DNA of 7,817 nt from an uncultured Gammaproteobacteria bacterium (lineage in GTDB: Bacteria > Pseudomonadota > Gammaproteobacteria > UBA9214), in the NCBI GenBank assembly GCA_905480065.1, contig CAJQOV010000073.1:1-7817 (forward strand), written 5' to 3'. Positions 1-6,506 of this stretch are shown here, piece by piece (position 1 is the stretch's first letter; every line of letters begins with the position of its first letter). The notes under the pieces were generated by a model, which was not told where the DNA came from, ran no database searches, and worked only from the letters and a program-made list of their open reading frames with translations. Both the position numbers and the translations under genes were made by a program.

Positions 1-330
1 GCCACATCACATGGCAAATCACATCAGGCACAGATGCTCAACCTGTCCGCCGGGGGGCTGAAATTCAGTTGCCCGCATGAATCCTTCATCGAGCTGCTGC
101 CCGACACGCAAAGAACCCCGGGGCTGATACAGGATGTCGTGATCGAGGTGCAGTTCGAGCTGAGCTTGCCTGACGAAACAGATACCCGCATGATCAGGAC
201 GCCAGCGAACGTCATACATACAGAGCGGCTGGCACAGGATTGTTACCACATTGGTGCGCAATTCAAGCCACTGACAGAAAGCGACGCCCAGGCACTCGAA
301 GCCTATATTGCAAAAGCGGTAAATCCGTAA
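1..330 (+). CDS. PilZ-like domain protein, C-terminal part (5' end outside window)
   Basis: The reading frame is open from the first base to a TAA at 328-330, so this is the end of a longer gene. An ATG lies at 34-36, but it sits immediately before the core motif and is unlikely to be the true start. The visible part carries NLSAGGLKF (40-66), which fits the D/N-x-S-x-x-G motif of PilZ domains. It is followed by alternating hydrophobic strands and a segment 'YHIGAQFKPL' (nt 244-273) typical of the last PilZ beta strands, then a short C-terminal helix. PilZ domains bind cyclic di-GMP through an upstream RxxxR motif plus this motif. The RxxxR part would lie outside the window, so ligand binding cannot be judged. 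The gene is convergent with kdsB (28 bases apart) and is not part of the envelope operon. The family call is fairly good; the target process is unknown. Confidence 0.7.
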   Translation, partial: ATSHGKSHQAQMLNLSAGGLKFSCPHESFIELLPDTQRTPGLIQDVVIEVQFELSLPDETDTRMIRTPANVIHTERLAQDCYHIGAQFKPLTESDAQALEAYIAKAVNP

Positions 331-358
331 TACCCGGCACTGCCAACAACAACGTAAT

Positions 359-1120
359 TCAGAGTACCCGTGCCGTCATCAGTTGCTCAACGCGCATCAG
401 GTCATCCAGGGTATCCACACCAGGACCCGGCATCTGATCGGCAAGGCTCACATGTATCTTCATGCCATGCCAGAGCACACGCAGCTGTTCCAGCTTCTCG
501 ATGTTTTCAAGTGGTGATGGCGACAGTTGCTGGTAACCGGCGAGAAATCCGGCACGATAGGCATATAACCCGATATGTCGCAGGCCACCGGTTGCAGCGT
601 CTGCAGCCGGATCACGTCGAAACGGAATCGGAGCTCGACTGAAATACAGCGCGTAACCATTCAGATCCGTAACTACCTTTACCACGTTCGGATCCTGCAT
701 ATCCGAATCCGCCTGCAGCGGATATGCCAGTGTCGATACAACTGCATTCGGATGTTGCGCCAGCCCATCGGCGACCTGGTTGATCATGGCAGGGTCGATC
801 ATCGGTTCATCGCCCTGTACATTGACGATCAGCGTATCTGACTCCCAACCCATGCGCTCAACCACCTCGCCGAGACGCTCGGTCCCGGATGCGTGATGAC
901 TTCCCGTCATGCAGACGACAGCATTGAAGGCTTGCGCCGCGGCTTCGATCCGCACATCGTCGGTGGCAATAAGCACCGATTTCGCCGCACTGCTGAGTGC
1001 CCGTTCATATACATGCTGCAGCATCGGGCGGCCGGCAATCTCCAGCAATGGTTTACCCGGCAACCGCGTGGAGGCATATCGCGCCGGGATCACTACACGG
1101 AATTCAGCTGCGGGTTTCAC
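359..1120 (-). CDS. kdsB: 3-deoxy-manno-octulosonate cytidylyltransferase (CMP-Kdo synthetase)
   Basis: This cytoplasmic enzyme couples CTP and Kdo to give CMP-Kdo and pyrophosphate, supplying the sugar donor for the inner core of lipopolysaccharide. The 253-residue product has the family's usual length. Visible motifs are the nucleotide-binding N-terminus IPARYASTRLPGKPL (11-25), HHASGTER (75-82), the metal-binding NVQGDEP (100-106), YFSRAPIPF (159-167), RHIGLYAYR (181-189), the helix LENIEKLEQLRVL (204-216) and the C-terminal PGPGVDTLDDL (231-241). The start is a GTG at 1118-1120. The ycaR stop codon lies in the same frame 9 bases upstream, so no earlier start is possible. A GAGGAAG stretch at the end of ycaR may be its ribosome site, although it is rather far (about 14 bases). 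It is the last gene of the operon, and I see no clear hairpin terminator after it. Confidence 0.97.
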   Translation of the reverse strand: MKPAAEFRVVIPARYASTRLPGKPLLEIAGRPMLQHVYERALSSAAKSVLIATDDVRIEAAAQAFNAVVCMTGSHHASGTERLGEVVERMGWESDTLIVNVQGDEPMIDPAMINQVADGLAQHPNAVVSTLAYPLQADSDMQDPNVVKVVTDLNGYALYFSRAPIPFRRDPAADAATGGLRHIGLYAYRAGFLAGYQQLSPSPLENIEKLEQLRVLWHGMKIHVSLADQMPGPGVDTLDDLMRVEQLMTARVL

Positions 1121-1129
1121 GGTGACCGC

Positions 1130-1309
1130 TCAGACTTCCTCGTCGGCAGGTAACTTTCTCGCCTCTTCTTCCAGCATAACCGGGATGTCGTCACGCACGG
1201 GGAATGCCAGCCGGTCAGCCTTGCAGACCAGTTCCTGCTGTTCCTTGCGATAGACCAATGGTCCCTTGCACAAGGGACAGGCAAGTATATCCAGCAATTT
1301 CTTGTCCAC
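1130..1309 (-). CDS. ycaR: YcaR / Trm112-like small protein
   Basis: A 59-residue protein of the Trm112-like (UPF0434) family, conserved between lpxK and kdsB in many gammaproteobacteria. It contains DILACPLCKGPL (7-18) with one CxxC pair (C11, C14), a third cysteine in LVCKAD (27-32) and AFPVRDDIPVMLEEEAR (35-51), which closely matches the E. coli YcaR pattern as I recall it. The eukaryotic and archaeal relative Trm112 is a partner that stabilises methyltransferases; the role of the bacterial protein is not established. I chose the GTG at 1307-1309 because a perfect GGAGG lies 7 bases upstream and the product then begins MDKKLLDILACP, as the family does. A longer reading from an ATG at 1405 would run into lpxK coding sequence and has no support. 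It is separated from lpxK by 22 bases and from kdsB by 9. Confidence 0.93.
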   Translation of the reverse strand: MDKKLLDILACPLCKGPLVYRKEQQELVCKADRLAFPVRDDIPVMLEEEARKLPADEEV

Positions 1310-1313
1310 AACG

Positions 1314-1321
1314 CTTCCTCC
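1314..1321 (-). promoter_or_regulatory. Ribosome binding site of ycaR
   Basis: GGAGGAAG on the minus strand, with GGAGG ending 7 bases before the GTG at 1307-1309. It is the strongest Shine-Dalgarno match noticed in the cluster. It decides the non-ATG start of ycaR. Confidence 0.8.
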
Positions 1322-1331
1322 ATTCAGCCGG

Positions 1332-2336
1332 TCAGGAACCGGTTGCAACTGTTTTACGTGGTACACGCGCATTGAGCAACTCATCCAGCCGCGCACAGAA
1401 TTCACTACCCAGCTCCGCCGTAATCGGCAGATACCATTCGTTTCCGGCAGCGAAGCGGCGACATTTTACTGCATCCTTTGCAGTCATCAGGATCGGTGCA
1501 TCATCTTCAAAGGCAATATCATGCCGCTGGAACCGGTGGTGATCCGGGAATGCATGCGAATCCACGCGCCCGATTACTGCTCGCAGAGACATGAAGAACC
1601 GTTCCGGGTTGCCGATACCGGCCACCGCGTGCACCTTGCTGCGCTGCAAATCCGACAGGCTACAGGTTTGATTCTCGTCCAGCAAATTATGTAATTTGCC
1701 ACTCTTCAGCTTCATCGGGAACTCGTCATTCCCGCCGAGGCCGTTTACCACCACCAGGTCGGCTTCACGCAGACGCGCGAGCGGCTCGCGTAGTGGCCCG
1801 GCGGGAAACAGGAAACCGGTACCAAAACGGCGTACGCCGTCGATCACAACAATTTCAATATCACGCTGCAGTGCATAGTGTTGCAAACCGTCATCGGCAA
1901 TCACCACGTCACAATCGTTATAGCGCACCAGCGCCTCGGCTGCCGCATACCGGTCCGGTGCTACAGCCATGGGACATCCGGTCATGCCGGCAAGCAGTAC
2001 CGCCTCATCCCCGACGATCAAGGGATCACTGTCAGGCCTGACCTGCTGCGGCCAGCTGGTCGCCTTGCCACCGTAACCGCGCGCGACGATGCCCGGATGG
2101 TAACCCTGCTTGACCAGATAGTCCGCGAGCCATGCCACCAGCGGTGTCTTGCCGGTGCCACCGGCAGTAATATTGCCAACCACGATAACCGGCACCGATA
2201 GCCGGTGACTGCGCAACAAGCCATACCGATAGGCAGAACGACGCAACCAGACCAGCAATCGGAAGCACAGCGACAGCGGGGTCAACAGCACAAGCCAGGG
2301 GCTGCGCATATACCAGTAATGGTCCAGACGCTTCAT
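1332..2336 (-). CDS. lpxK: Tetraacyldisaccharide 4'-kinase (lipid A biosynthesis)
   Basis: LpxK phosphorylates the 4' position of tetraacyldisaccharide 1-phosphate with ATP, giving lipid IVA, at the cytoplasmic face of the inner membrane. The 334-residue product has normal family length. It starts with a short amphipathic/hydrophobic segment (about 10-32) that anchors these enzymes to the membrane. The P-loop is GNITAGGTGKTPLV (54-67), unusual among kinases but typical of LpxK. Further motifs are ARGYGG (85-90), VGDEA (108-112), DDGLQH (148-153), FPAGPLREP (177-185), GIGNPERFF (240-248), FPDHHRF (263-269) and MTAKDAVK (284-291). The ATG at 2334-2336 begins the typical MKRLDHYWY sequence. Its ribosome site is weak (GGTGG just upstream), so coupling to exbD, which ends 18 bases earlier, is likely. 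In E. coli msbA precedes lpxK; here exbD takes that place. Confidence 0.97.
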   Translation of the reverse strand: MKRLDHYWYMRSPWLVLLTPLSLCFRLLVWLRRSAYRYGLLRSHRLSVPVIVVGNITAGGTGKTPLVAWLADYLVKQGYHPGIVARGYGGKATSWPQQVRPDSDPLIVGDEAVLLAGMTGCPMAVAPDRYAAAEALVRYNDCDVVIADDGLQHYALQRDIEIVVIDGVRRFGTGFLFPAGPLREPLARLREADLVVVNGLGGNDEFPMKLKSGKLHNLLDENQTCSLSDLQRSKVHAVAGIGNPERFFMSLRAVIGRVDSHAFPDHHRFQRHDIAFEDDAPILMTAKDAVKCRRFAAGNEWYLPITAELGSEFCARLDELLNARVPRKTVATGS

Positions 2337-2354
2337 GCCACCACGCCGTTGCTG

Positions 2355-2771
2355 TTAGTCCGGAACCCTGGTCGTGGCAAGCGAGATGTGGGTTAATCCC
2401 AACTGGCTGGTGGCATCCAGCACGGTGATTACGGCCTGGTGCGGGGTATTCGCATCGGCACGCACCGTCACCGGTATCCCCTCGCGATCACCGAGAGCCT
2501 TGCTGATCGCGGCTTTCAGGGTCTTCAGTTCGGAATTTATAACCTGCTGATCTCCAATAAAATAACGGCCCTGCGCATCCACAATGATTTCCATTGCCTG
2601 GTCTTCCTGCGCAACCGCATCCGCACTCGCCTCCGGCAATTCGATCTGGATACGCGACTGCTGCTCAAACGTGGTGGATACCATAAAGAAGATCAGCAGC
2701 AGGAACACCACGTCAATCAGTGGTGTGAGGTTGATATCGGGTTCGTCTTCCCCGCCCGGCTGCAGATTCAT
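2355..2771 (-). CDS. exbD: ExbD/TolR family biopolymer transport protein
   Basis: A 138-residue protein with the ExbD/TolR layout: a short cytoplasmic N-terminus, one membrane segment (about 16-34) and a periplasmic domain. The segment DINLTPLIDVVFLLLIFFM (12-30) carries the conserved aspartate D20, the proton-path residue in this family. The periplasmic part shows the usual pattern, including IEIIVDAQGRYFIG-like strands (about 61-74) and VTVRADANTPHQAVITVLDA (about 101-120). With ExbB it forms an inner-membrane motor that uses the proton gradient to act on a partner such as TonB or TolA. It begins 3 bases after the exbB stop, so the two are certainly made together. Sequence alone does not separate ExbD from TolR reliably; its place beside lpxK, away from tolA/tolB/pal, favours the ExbD name. 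Confidence 0.9.
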   Translation of the reverse strand: MNLQPGGEDEPDINLTPLIDVVFLLLIFFMVSTTFEQQSRIQIELPEASADAVAQEDQAMEIIVDAQGRYFIGDQQVINSELKTLKAAISKALGDREGIPVTVRADANTPHQAVITVLDATSQLGLTHISLATTRVPD

Positions 2772-2774
2772 GAC

Positions 2775-3404
2775 CTAGCGCCCTGCGTCATCGGCCCGCT
2801 TGCGCGTGCCATGCATGATTTCCACCATCAGCATCGCCTGCTGTTCCATCTTCAGCACCAGCATACGTACCCGGCCACGGAAATAGCGGTAAAACATCAG
2901 CGTAGGAATGGCAACCGACATACCGGCTGCAGTCGTGATCAATGCTTCGGATATACCCCCGGCCAGTGCGCCGGGATCACCAACACCCTGCGTAGTAATG
3001 GTCGAGAAAACCTCGATCATGCCAAACACCGTGCCCAACAAACCCAATAGCGGTGAGATCGCCGCAATCGTACCCAGCGTATTGAGGTAACGTTCCAGCT
3101 CGTGCACCACGTGCCGTCCGGTATCCTCGATACTCTGCTTCATGACATCGCGATCCTGGTGACGATTGACAATGCCGGCCGCGAGAATTGCACCGAGCGG
3201 AGAGCTGGCCTGCAGCTCCTTCATATGTTCTTCATCGAGCTGGTGGATCTTTTCCCAGCGCCAGACCTGGGCAACCAGGTGCTTGGGCAACACCCTGCGC
3301 ACCTGCAGGGACCACAGTCGTTCCGCAATGATCGCAAGCGCGATCACCGAGCTCAGAATAATCGGCAGCATGAGCCAGCCGCCTGCTTCTACCAGTTCCA
3401 GCAC
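2775..3404 (-). CDS. exbB: ExbB/TolQ/MotA family proton channel protein
   Basis: An inner-membrane protein of 209 residues with three predicted membrane segments (about 10-31, 108-133 and 150-172), the ExbB/TolQ topology. The family core is present: SPLLGLLGTVFGMIEVF (117-133) and GISEALITTAAGMSVAIP (150-167), which line the ion path and hold ExbD. I chose the GTG at 3402-3404, giving a start MLELVEAGGWLMLPIIL as in relatives at this locus, because AAGGGTGGTGA lies 4 bases upstream. A GTG at 3423-3425 in the same frame would add 7 residues but has its only purine-rich stretch too close. No TonB or TolA gene is in the window, so the substrate of this motor is unknown. A promoter-like sequence lies just upstream, which would make exbB the first gene of an exbB-exbD-lpxK-ycaR-kdsB unit. 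Confidence 0.92.
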   Translation of the reverse strand: MLELVEAGGWLMLPIILSSVIALAIIAERLWSLQVRRVLPKHLVAQVWRWEKIHQLDEEHMKELQASSPLGAILAAGIVNRHQDRDVMKQSIEDTGRHVVHELERYLNTLGTIAAISPLLGLLGTVFGMIEVFSTITTQGVGDPGALAGGISEALITTAAGMSVAIPTLMFYRYFRGRVRMLVLKMEQQAMLMVEIMHGTRKRADDAGR

Positions 3405-3408
3405 CTTG

Positions 3409-3419
3409 TCACCACCCTT
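3409..3419 (-). promoter_or_regulatory. Ribosome binding site of exbB
   Basis: AAGGGTGGTGA on the minus strand, followed by CAAG and then the GTG at 3402-3404. Its GGTGGTGA part differs by one base from the ideal GGAGGTGA. It supports the shorter exbB product over the start at 3425. Confidence 0.6.
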
Positions 3420-3449
3420 TCTCACGGCCTCTTGTGACAGCCGCTGCCG

Positions 3450-3477
3450 ATCATACTGTATTTGCTGCGCAAGCCAA
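3450..3477 (-). promoter_or_regulatory. Possible sigma-70 promoter for exbB-exbD-lpxK-ycaR-kdsB
   Basis: In the gap between comEC and exbB, the minus strand reads TTGGCT (3472-3477, 4 of 6 to TTGACA), a 16-base spacer and TATGAT (3450-3455, 5 of 6 to TATAAT). Transcription would start near 3443, leaving a leader of about 40 bases before exbB. It is the best such pair I saw in the window. It is judged by eye only, so it remains a candidate. If real, it gives the lipid A genes a supply of transcript independent of comEC. Confidence 0.42.
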
Positions 3478-3488
3478 ACAGGAGACGC

Positions 3489-5774
3489 TCATTCCCGCCA
3501 TTGCCAGTAATGAACCTGCTGCTGCCGCCATGCGTTCAGGCTCGGTGTAGCTTGCTGTGCTGAAAAACTGGCGCTAATGGCACCCTTGCGGCCGGTATCA
3601 AGCAGGATCGCGCCGGCCTGCCGGTAGCGTTCGGTGACCGCTGCCTTGGGAAACCGGTAGCGATTCAGGTAACCCGCCGGAATCAGGGCAAACTGCGGCG
3701 CAACCGCCTCGATGAACCCGGACGTCGAGGAGGTATTACTGCCATGGTGTGGTACTACCAGCAACTGTGCTGCCAGCCGTTCGCGCCGTTCGCGCAGCAA
3801 TTCCTGCTCGGTTTCCTTTTCAATATCACCGGTAAGCAACACGCGCCCGCCTGCCGCCGTCTCGATCTGCAATACACAGGAGTGATTGTTCCCGGTATCA
3901 CCTGTGGTCGCACCCGGGTGCAGTATTTCGAAACGTACCGCGTCCCACTCCCAGCGCATACCACGCTGGCAGGGGATGGCGCCGTATTGACGCAATTCAT
4001 CCGGCACACTGCTCAATACCTGACTGGCCGGATAGGCCTGCAACAGTGAATGCGCACCGCCAATATGGTCATTATCTCCATGACTGACCACCAGGGTATC
4101 GACCCGGCTGATACCCCGCTGTCGCAGGTACGGCACAAGCACCATGCGTCCGGCATCGAAGTCCGCACTAAAACCCGGCCCGGTATCATAGACCAGCACA
4201 TGCCCGGCAGTTTCCACGACTGTTGACAGACCTTGCCCGACATCCAGCAGGGTAACCAGCAGTCCGCCGTGTGCCGGACGATCCGGTCGCACCAGCAACA
4301 TCGGCAACAGTAATAGCGCCCCGACCCAGCGTCCGGGTACGCCACGCGGTCCCAGCAGCAGCGCAAGTCCGGCCACCCCCGGCAACACGGTCCACCACGC
4401 GGGACGGTGGCCAGCCCAGGTTGCGTAATCCAGTTGCCCGAGTCGTTCCAGAACCGGCCAGAGCCAGTCAAGCAGCCGGGCTGCGAGATCCAGCAACCAT
4501 CCGCCGGCGGATTCATGCAGCGCGAATACCAGCACCCCCAGCAGGGCCAGCGGAACCACCAGCATACCGACAGCAGGAACAGCCAGCAGATTGGCCACTG
4601 GCGCTACCAGCGAAGCCTGCTGGAACAGCAGCAGCAGCGGGGGTAGCAGACCGAGTGCAAGTAACACATGGATGAATATCCAGCGATGCAGGTGGTTCCG
4701 TCTGCCCTGCCGGCCTCCGCCAAGCCACGCAATCACCAGCACCGCCCAGAATGACAACCACCACCCGGCCGACAGTATGGACAACGGGTCATATAACAGG
4801 GTGAGAGCAGCAGCGAGACAGATCAGCTGCAAAAAACCAGCGTAGCGATTCATAAAAATCGCCAGCATCAGAATACTGATCATCAGCAACGCCCTGCGTG
4901 CCGGAATGCCAAAACCGGACAGCATGGCATAGCACAGCGCTGCGACCACTGCACCCAGCGCAGCGGCCCGCGCCGCGGGAAGGATTTCGGCCAACGCTCC
5001 ACTGTATACCCAGCCAGTTCGTACCAGCCAGAACACCAGTCCAGCCACCAGGCTGATATGCAAACCGGATATCGCCATCAGATGCGTGGTGCCGGTTGCG
5101 TTAAGCACCGTCCATTGCGCAGTGGAGATACCGGCACGGTCACCGACCGTCAACGCCTGCAACAGGGCGTATGACGGCTCATTTGCCGAGACGGAAAAAT
5201 GCTCTGCCATGCGGTGACGGAAACGTGCCACCAGGCCGGGTGTGGTCATACCGGTGCGAATGTTATTGCCATTTGCTCGTACATAGCCGGTAACACGGAT
5301 GCCCTGCTGAAACAGCCAGCGCTCATAATCAAATCCGCCCGGATTGGCAAACCCATGCGGCTGCTTCAGGCGCGCCTGTAGTTCCCAGTGCTCACCGGGC
5401 ACCAGCGCAGGCGCCGGTTCATACCAGCGCATTTGTGCCTTGCCGGGAAATGACTGCCAGCCATTACCGGCATCAATCCGCTCGATGGCGAACAGGAAAC
5501 GCTGCGCATGTCCAGACGAGCGTAGCGCGACTTCCTCAATGCGCCCTTCGATGCGTACGGTCTTGCCTTCCAGTGCACGATCCAGTTCCGGTTGCAGCGC
5601 CTGCTGAACACATAACCCGCTCCAGCAGTACCCCAGCAACAGGAATGCCACCGGCTTCCAGCGCAGCGCAAACAGCGCCAGGATTCCTGCCAGCACTGGC
5701 AATACACCCGGCACCGTACTGCTGCCATGCAACAACAGCACCCCGACAACAAAAGGAATTGTCTGATAATACAT
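3489..5774 (-). CDS. comEC: DNA internalization competence protein ComEC/Rec2
   Basis: ComEC is the inner-membrane channel that passes one strand of incoming DNA into the cytoplasm during natural transformation. The 761-residue protein has all three expected parts. First come N-terminal membrane helices and a DUF4131/OB-like region (about 1-190). Next is the polytopic Competence domain (about 200-480) with GTTHLMAISGLHISL (228-242) and GIPARRALLM (289-298). Last is a C-terminal metallo-beta-lactamase-like domain (about 503-735) with DVGQG (511-515), SHGDNDHIGG (564-573), NNHSC (629-633), LTGD (647-650) and VPHHGSNTSS (674-683). The metal-ligand residues of the HxDxDH motif (H565, D567, D569, H570) are intact, so a nuclease role is possible. 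The ATG at 5772-5774 is the first in frame after a stop, with GGAAG close upstream. The gene is uninterrupted and looks functional. The E. coli equivalent at this locus is ycaI. Confidence 0.95.
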   Translation of the reverse strand: MYYQTIPFVVGVLLLHGSSTVPGVLPVLAGILALFALRWKPVAFLLLGYCWSGLCVQQALQPELDRALEGKTVRIEGRIEEVALRSSGHAQRFLFAIERIDAGNGWQSFPGKAQMRWYEPAPALVPGEHWELQARLKQPHGFANPGGFDYERWLFQQGIRVTGYVRANGNNIRTGMTTPGLVARFRHRMAEHFSVSANEPSYALLQALTVGDRAGISTAQWTVLNATGTTHLMAISGLHISLVAGLVFWLVRTGWVYSGALAEILPAARAAALGAVVAALCYAMLSGFGIPARRALLMISILMLAIFMNRYAGFLQLICLAAALTLLYDPLSILSAGWWLSFWAVLVIAWLGGGRQGRRNHLHRWIFIHVLLALGLLPPLLLLFQQASLVAPVANLLAVPAVGMLVVPLALLGVLVFALHESAGGWLLDLAARLLDWLWPVLERLGQLDYATWAGHRPAWWTVLPGVAGLALLLGPRGVPGRWVGALLLLPMLLVRPDRPAHGGLLVTLLDVGQGLSTVVETAGHVLVYDTGPGFSADFDAGRMVLVPYLRQRGISRVDTLVVSHGDNDHIGGAHSLLQAYPASQVLSSVPDELRQYGAIPCQRGMRWEWDAVRFEILHPGATTGDTGNNHSCVLQIETAAGGRVLLTGDIEKETEQELLRERRERLAAQLLVVPHHGSNTSSTSGFIEAVAPQFALIPAGYLNRYRFPKAAVTERYRQAGAILLDTGRKGAISASFSAQQATPSLNAWRQQQVHYWQWRE

Positions 5775-5790
5775 GTTCTTCCATGAACAT
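5773..5790 (-). repeat. Inverted repeat over the comEC start
   Basis: The minus strand reads ATGTTC, then ATGGAA, then GAACAT: a perfect 6-base inverted repeat with a 6-base loop. The right arm overlaps the first bases of the comEC ATG, and the GGAAG ribosome-site candidate lies in the loop and right arm. As RNA it could form a weak hairpin that partly hides the start. As DNA it could be a small operator. A match this short can arise by chance. Confidence 0.35.
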
Positions 5791-5831
5791 TAGAGAAATC
5801 GCCTGAGTTATTGAACCGGCTTTATCGTTGT

Positions 5832-6506
5832 CTAGTCGAGCAAGCACCCATCCTCAAGCTGGACAATACGATCCATGCGCCCGGCGATGGACGGATCGTG
5901 CGTAGCAACCAGCAGGCTGGTACCCAGCTCCTGGTTCAATTCAACCATCAGGTGATAGACCTGGTCAGCATTGTGCCGGTCAAGATTACCGGTTGGCTCA
6001 TCGGCGAGTACGCACTGTGGCCGGGTCACCAATGCCCTTGCCACAGCCGCACGCTGGCGCTCACCTCCGGACAACTCGCCCGGTTTATGGGTCACACGCT
6101 GGCCGAGTCCGACCCGGTCCAGCATGCTTGCCGCTGCATCCCTTGCCTGCTCCGGCGACGCCCCTCTGACCAGCAACGGCATGGCAACATTTTCCAGTGC
6201 CGTGAATTCCGCCAGCAGGTGATGAAACTGGTAAACAAAACCCAGTGTCCGGTTGCGCAGACGCCCCAGACTGGAGGCAGACAACTGCTGCAGGGACTGA
6301 CCGGCAATGCTCACCTCCCCGCTGCTGGGCTCATCCAGTCCGCCCAACAGATGCAGCAGGGTACTCTTGCCGCTGCCCGAGGCCCCCATGATCGCAATTC
6401 GTTCCCCCCGCCCGATACGGAAATCAATGCCACGGAGAATCTGCAATACGGTCTCGCCGTCATCAAATACCTTGCCCAGGCCAGTACAGGCGAGCACATC
6501 ATTCAT
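5832..6506 (-). CDS. lolD: Lipoprotein-releasing ABC transporter ATP-binding protein LolD
   Basis: LolD is the ATPase of the Lol complex, which pulls outer-membrane lipoproteins out of the inner membrane and hands them to LolA. The 224-residue product has Walker A GASGSGKST (41-49), a Q-loop in FVYQFHHLLAEFTALENV (90-107) that is characteristic of LolD within its ABC family, signature LSGGERQR (145-152), Walker B VLADEP (166-171) with catalytic E170, and the H-loop ATHD (201-204). The start is the ATG at 6504-6506, overlapping the permease stop by 8 bases (ATGAATGA), with AGAGG 9 bases upstream. A longer frame from 6542 is possible but would extend deep into the permease gene. The overlap points to translational coupling with the permease. 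The comEC start lies 57 bases downstream. Confidence 0.96.
   Translation of the reverse strand: MNDVLACTGLGKVFDDGETVLQILRGIDFRIGRGERIAIMGASGSGKSTLLHLLGGLDEPSSGEVSIAGQSLQQLSASSLGRLRNRTLGFVYQFHHLLAEFTALENVAMPLLVRGASPEQARDAAASMLDRVGLGQRVTHKPGELSGGERQRAAVARALVTRPQCVLADEPTGNLDRHNADQVYHLMVELNQELGTSLLVATHDPSIAGRMDRIVQLEDGCLLD

Noticed and set aside
331..358. Possible terminator between the convergent PilZ-like gene and kdsB
   Set aside because: The 28 bases contain only a 4-base GGCA/TGCC match with a one-base loop and no T-run on either strand.
2439..3050. Plus-strand open frame of 203 codons opposite exbD and exbB
   Set aside because: It spans the exbB/exbD junction on the other strand and its product, rich in His, Arg and Gln, resembles no known family.
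3405..3425. Longer exbB start at the GTG 3423-3425
   Set aside because: The purine-rich AAGAGG is only 2 bases away from it, while the GTG at 3404 has a good ribosome site and gives the N-terminus seen in relatives.
4620..4643. CAG/CAGC-rich run resembling a simple repeat
   Set aside because: It encodes a Leu-rich membrane helix of ComEC (about residues 378-385) and is explained by codon use.
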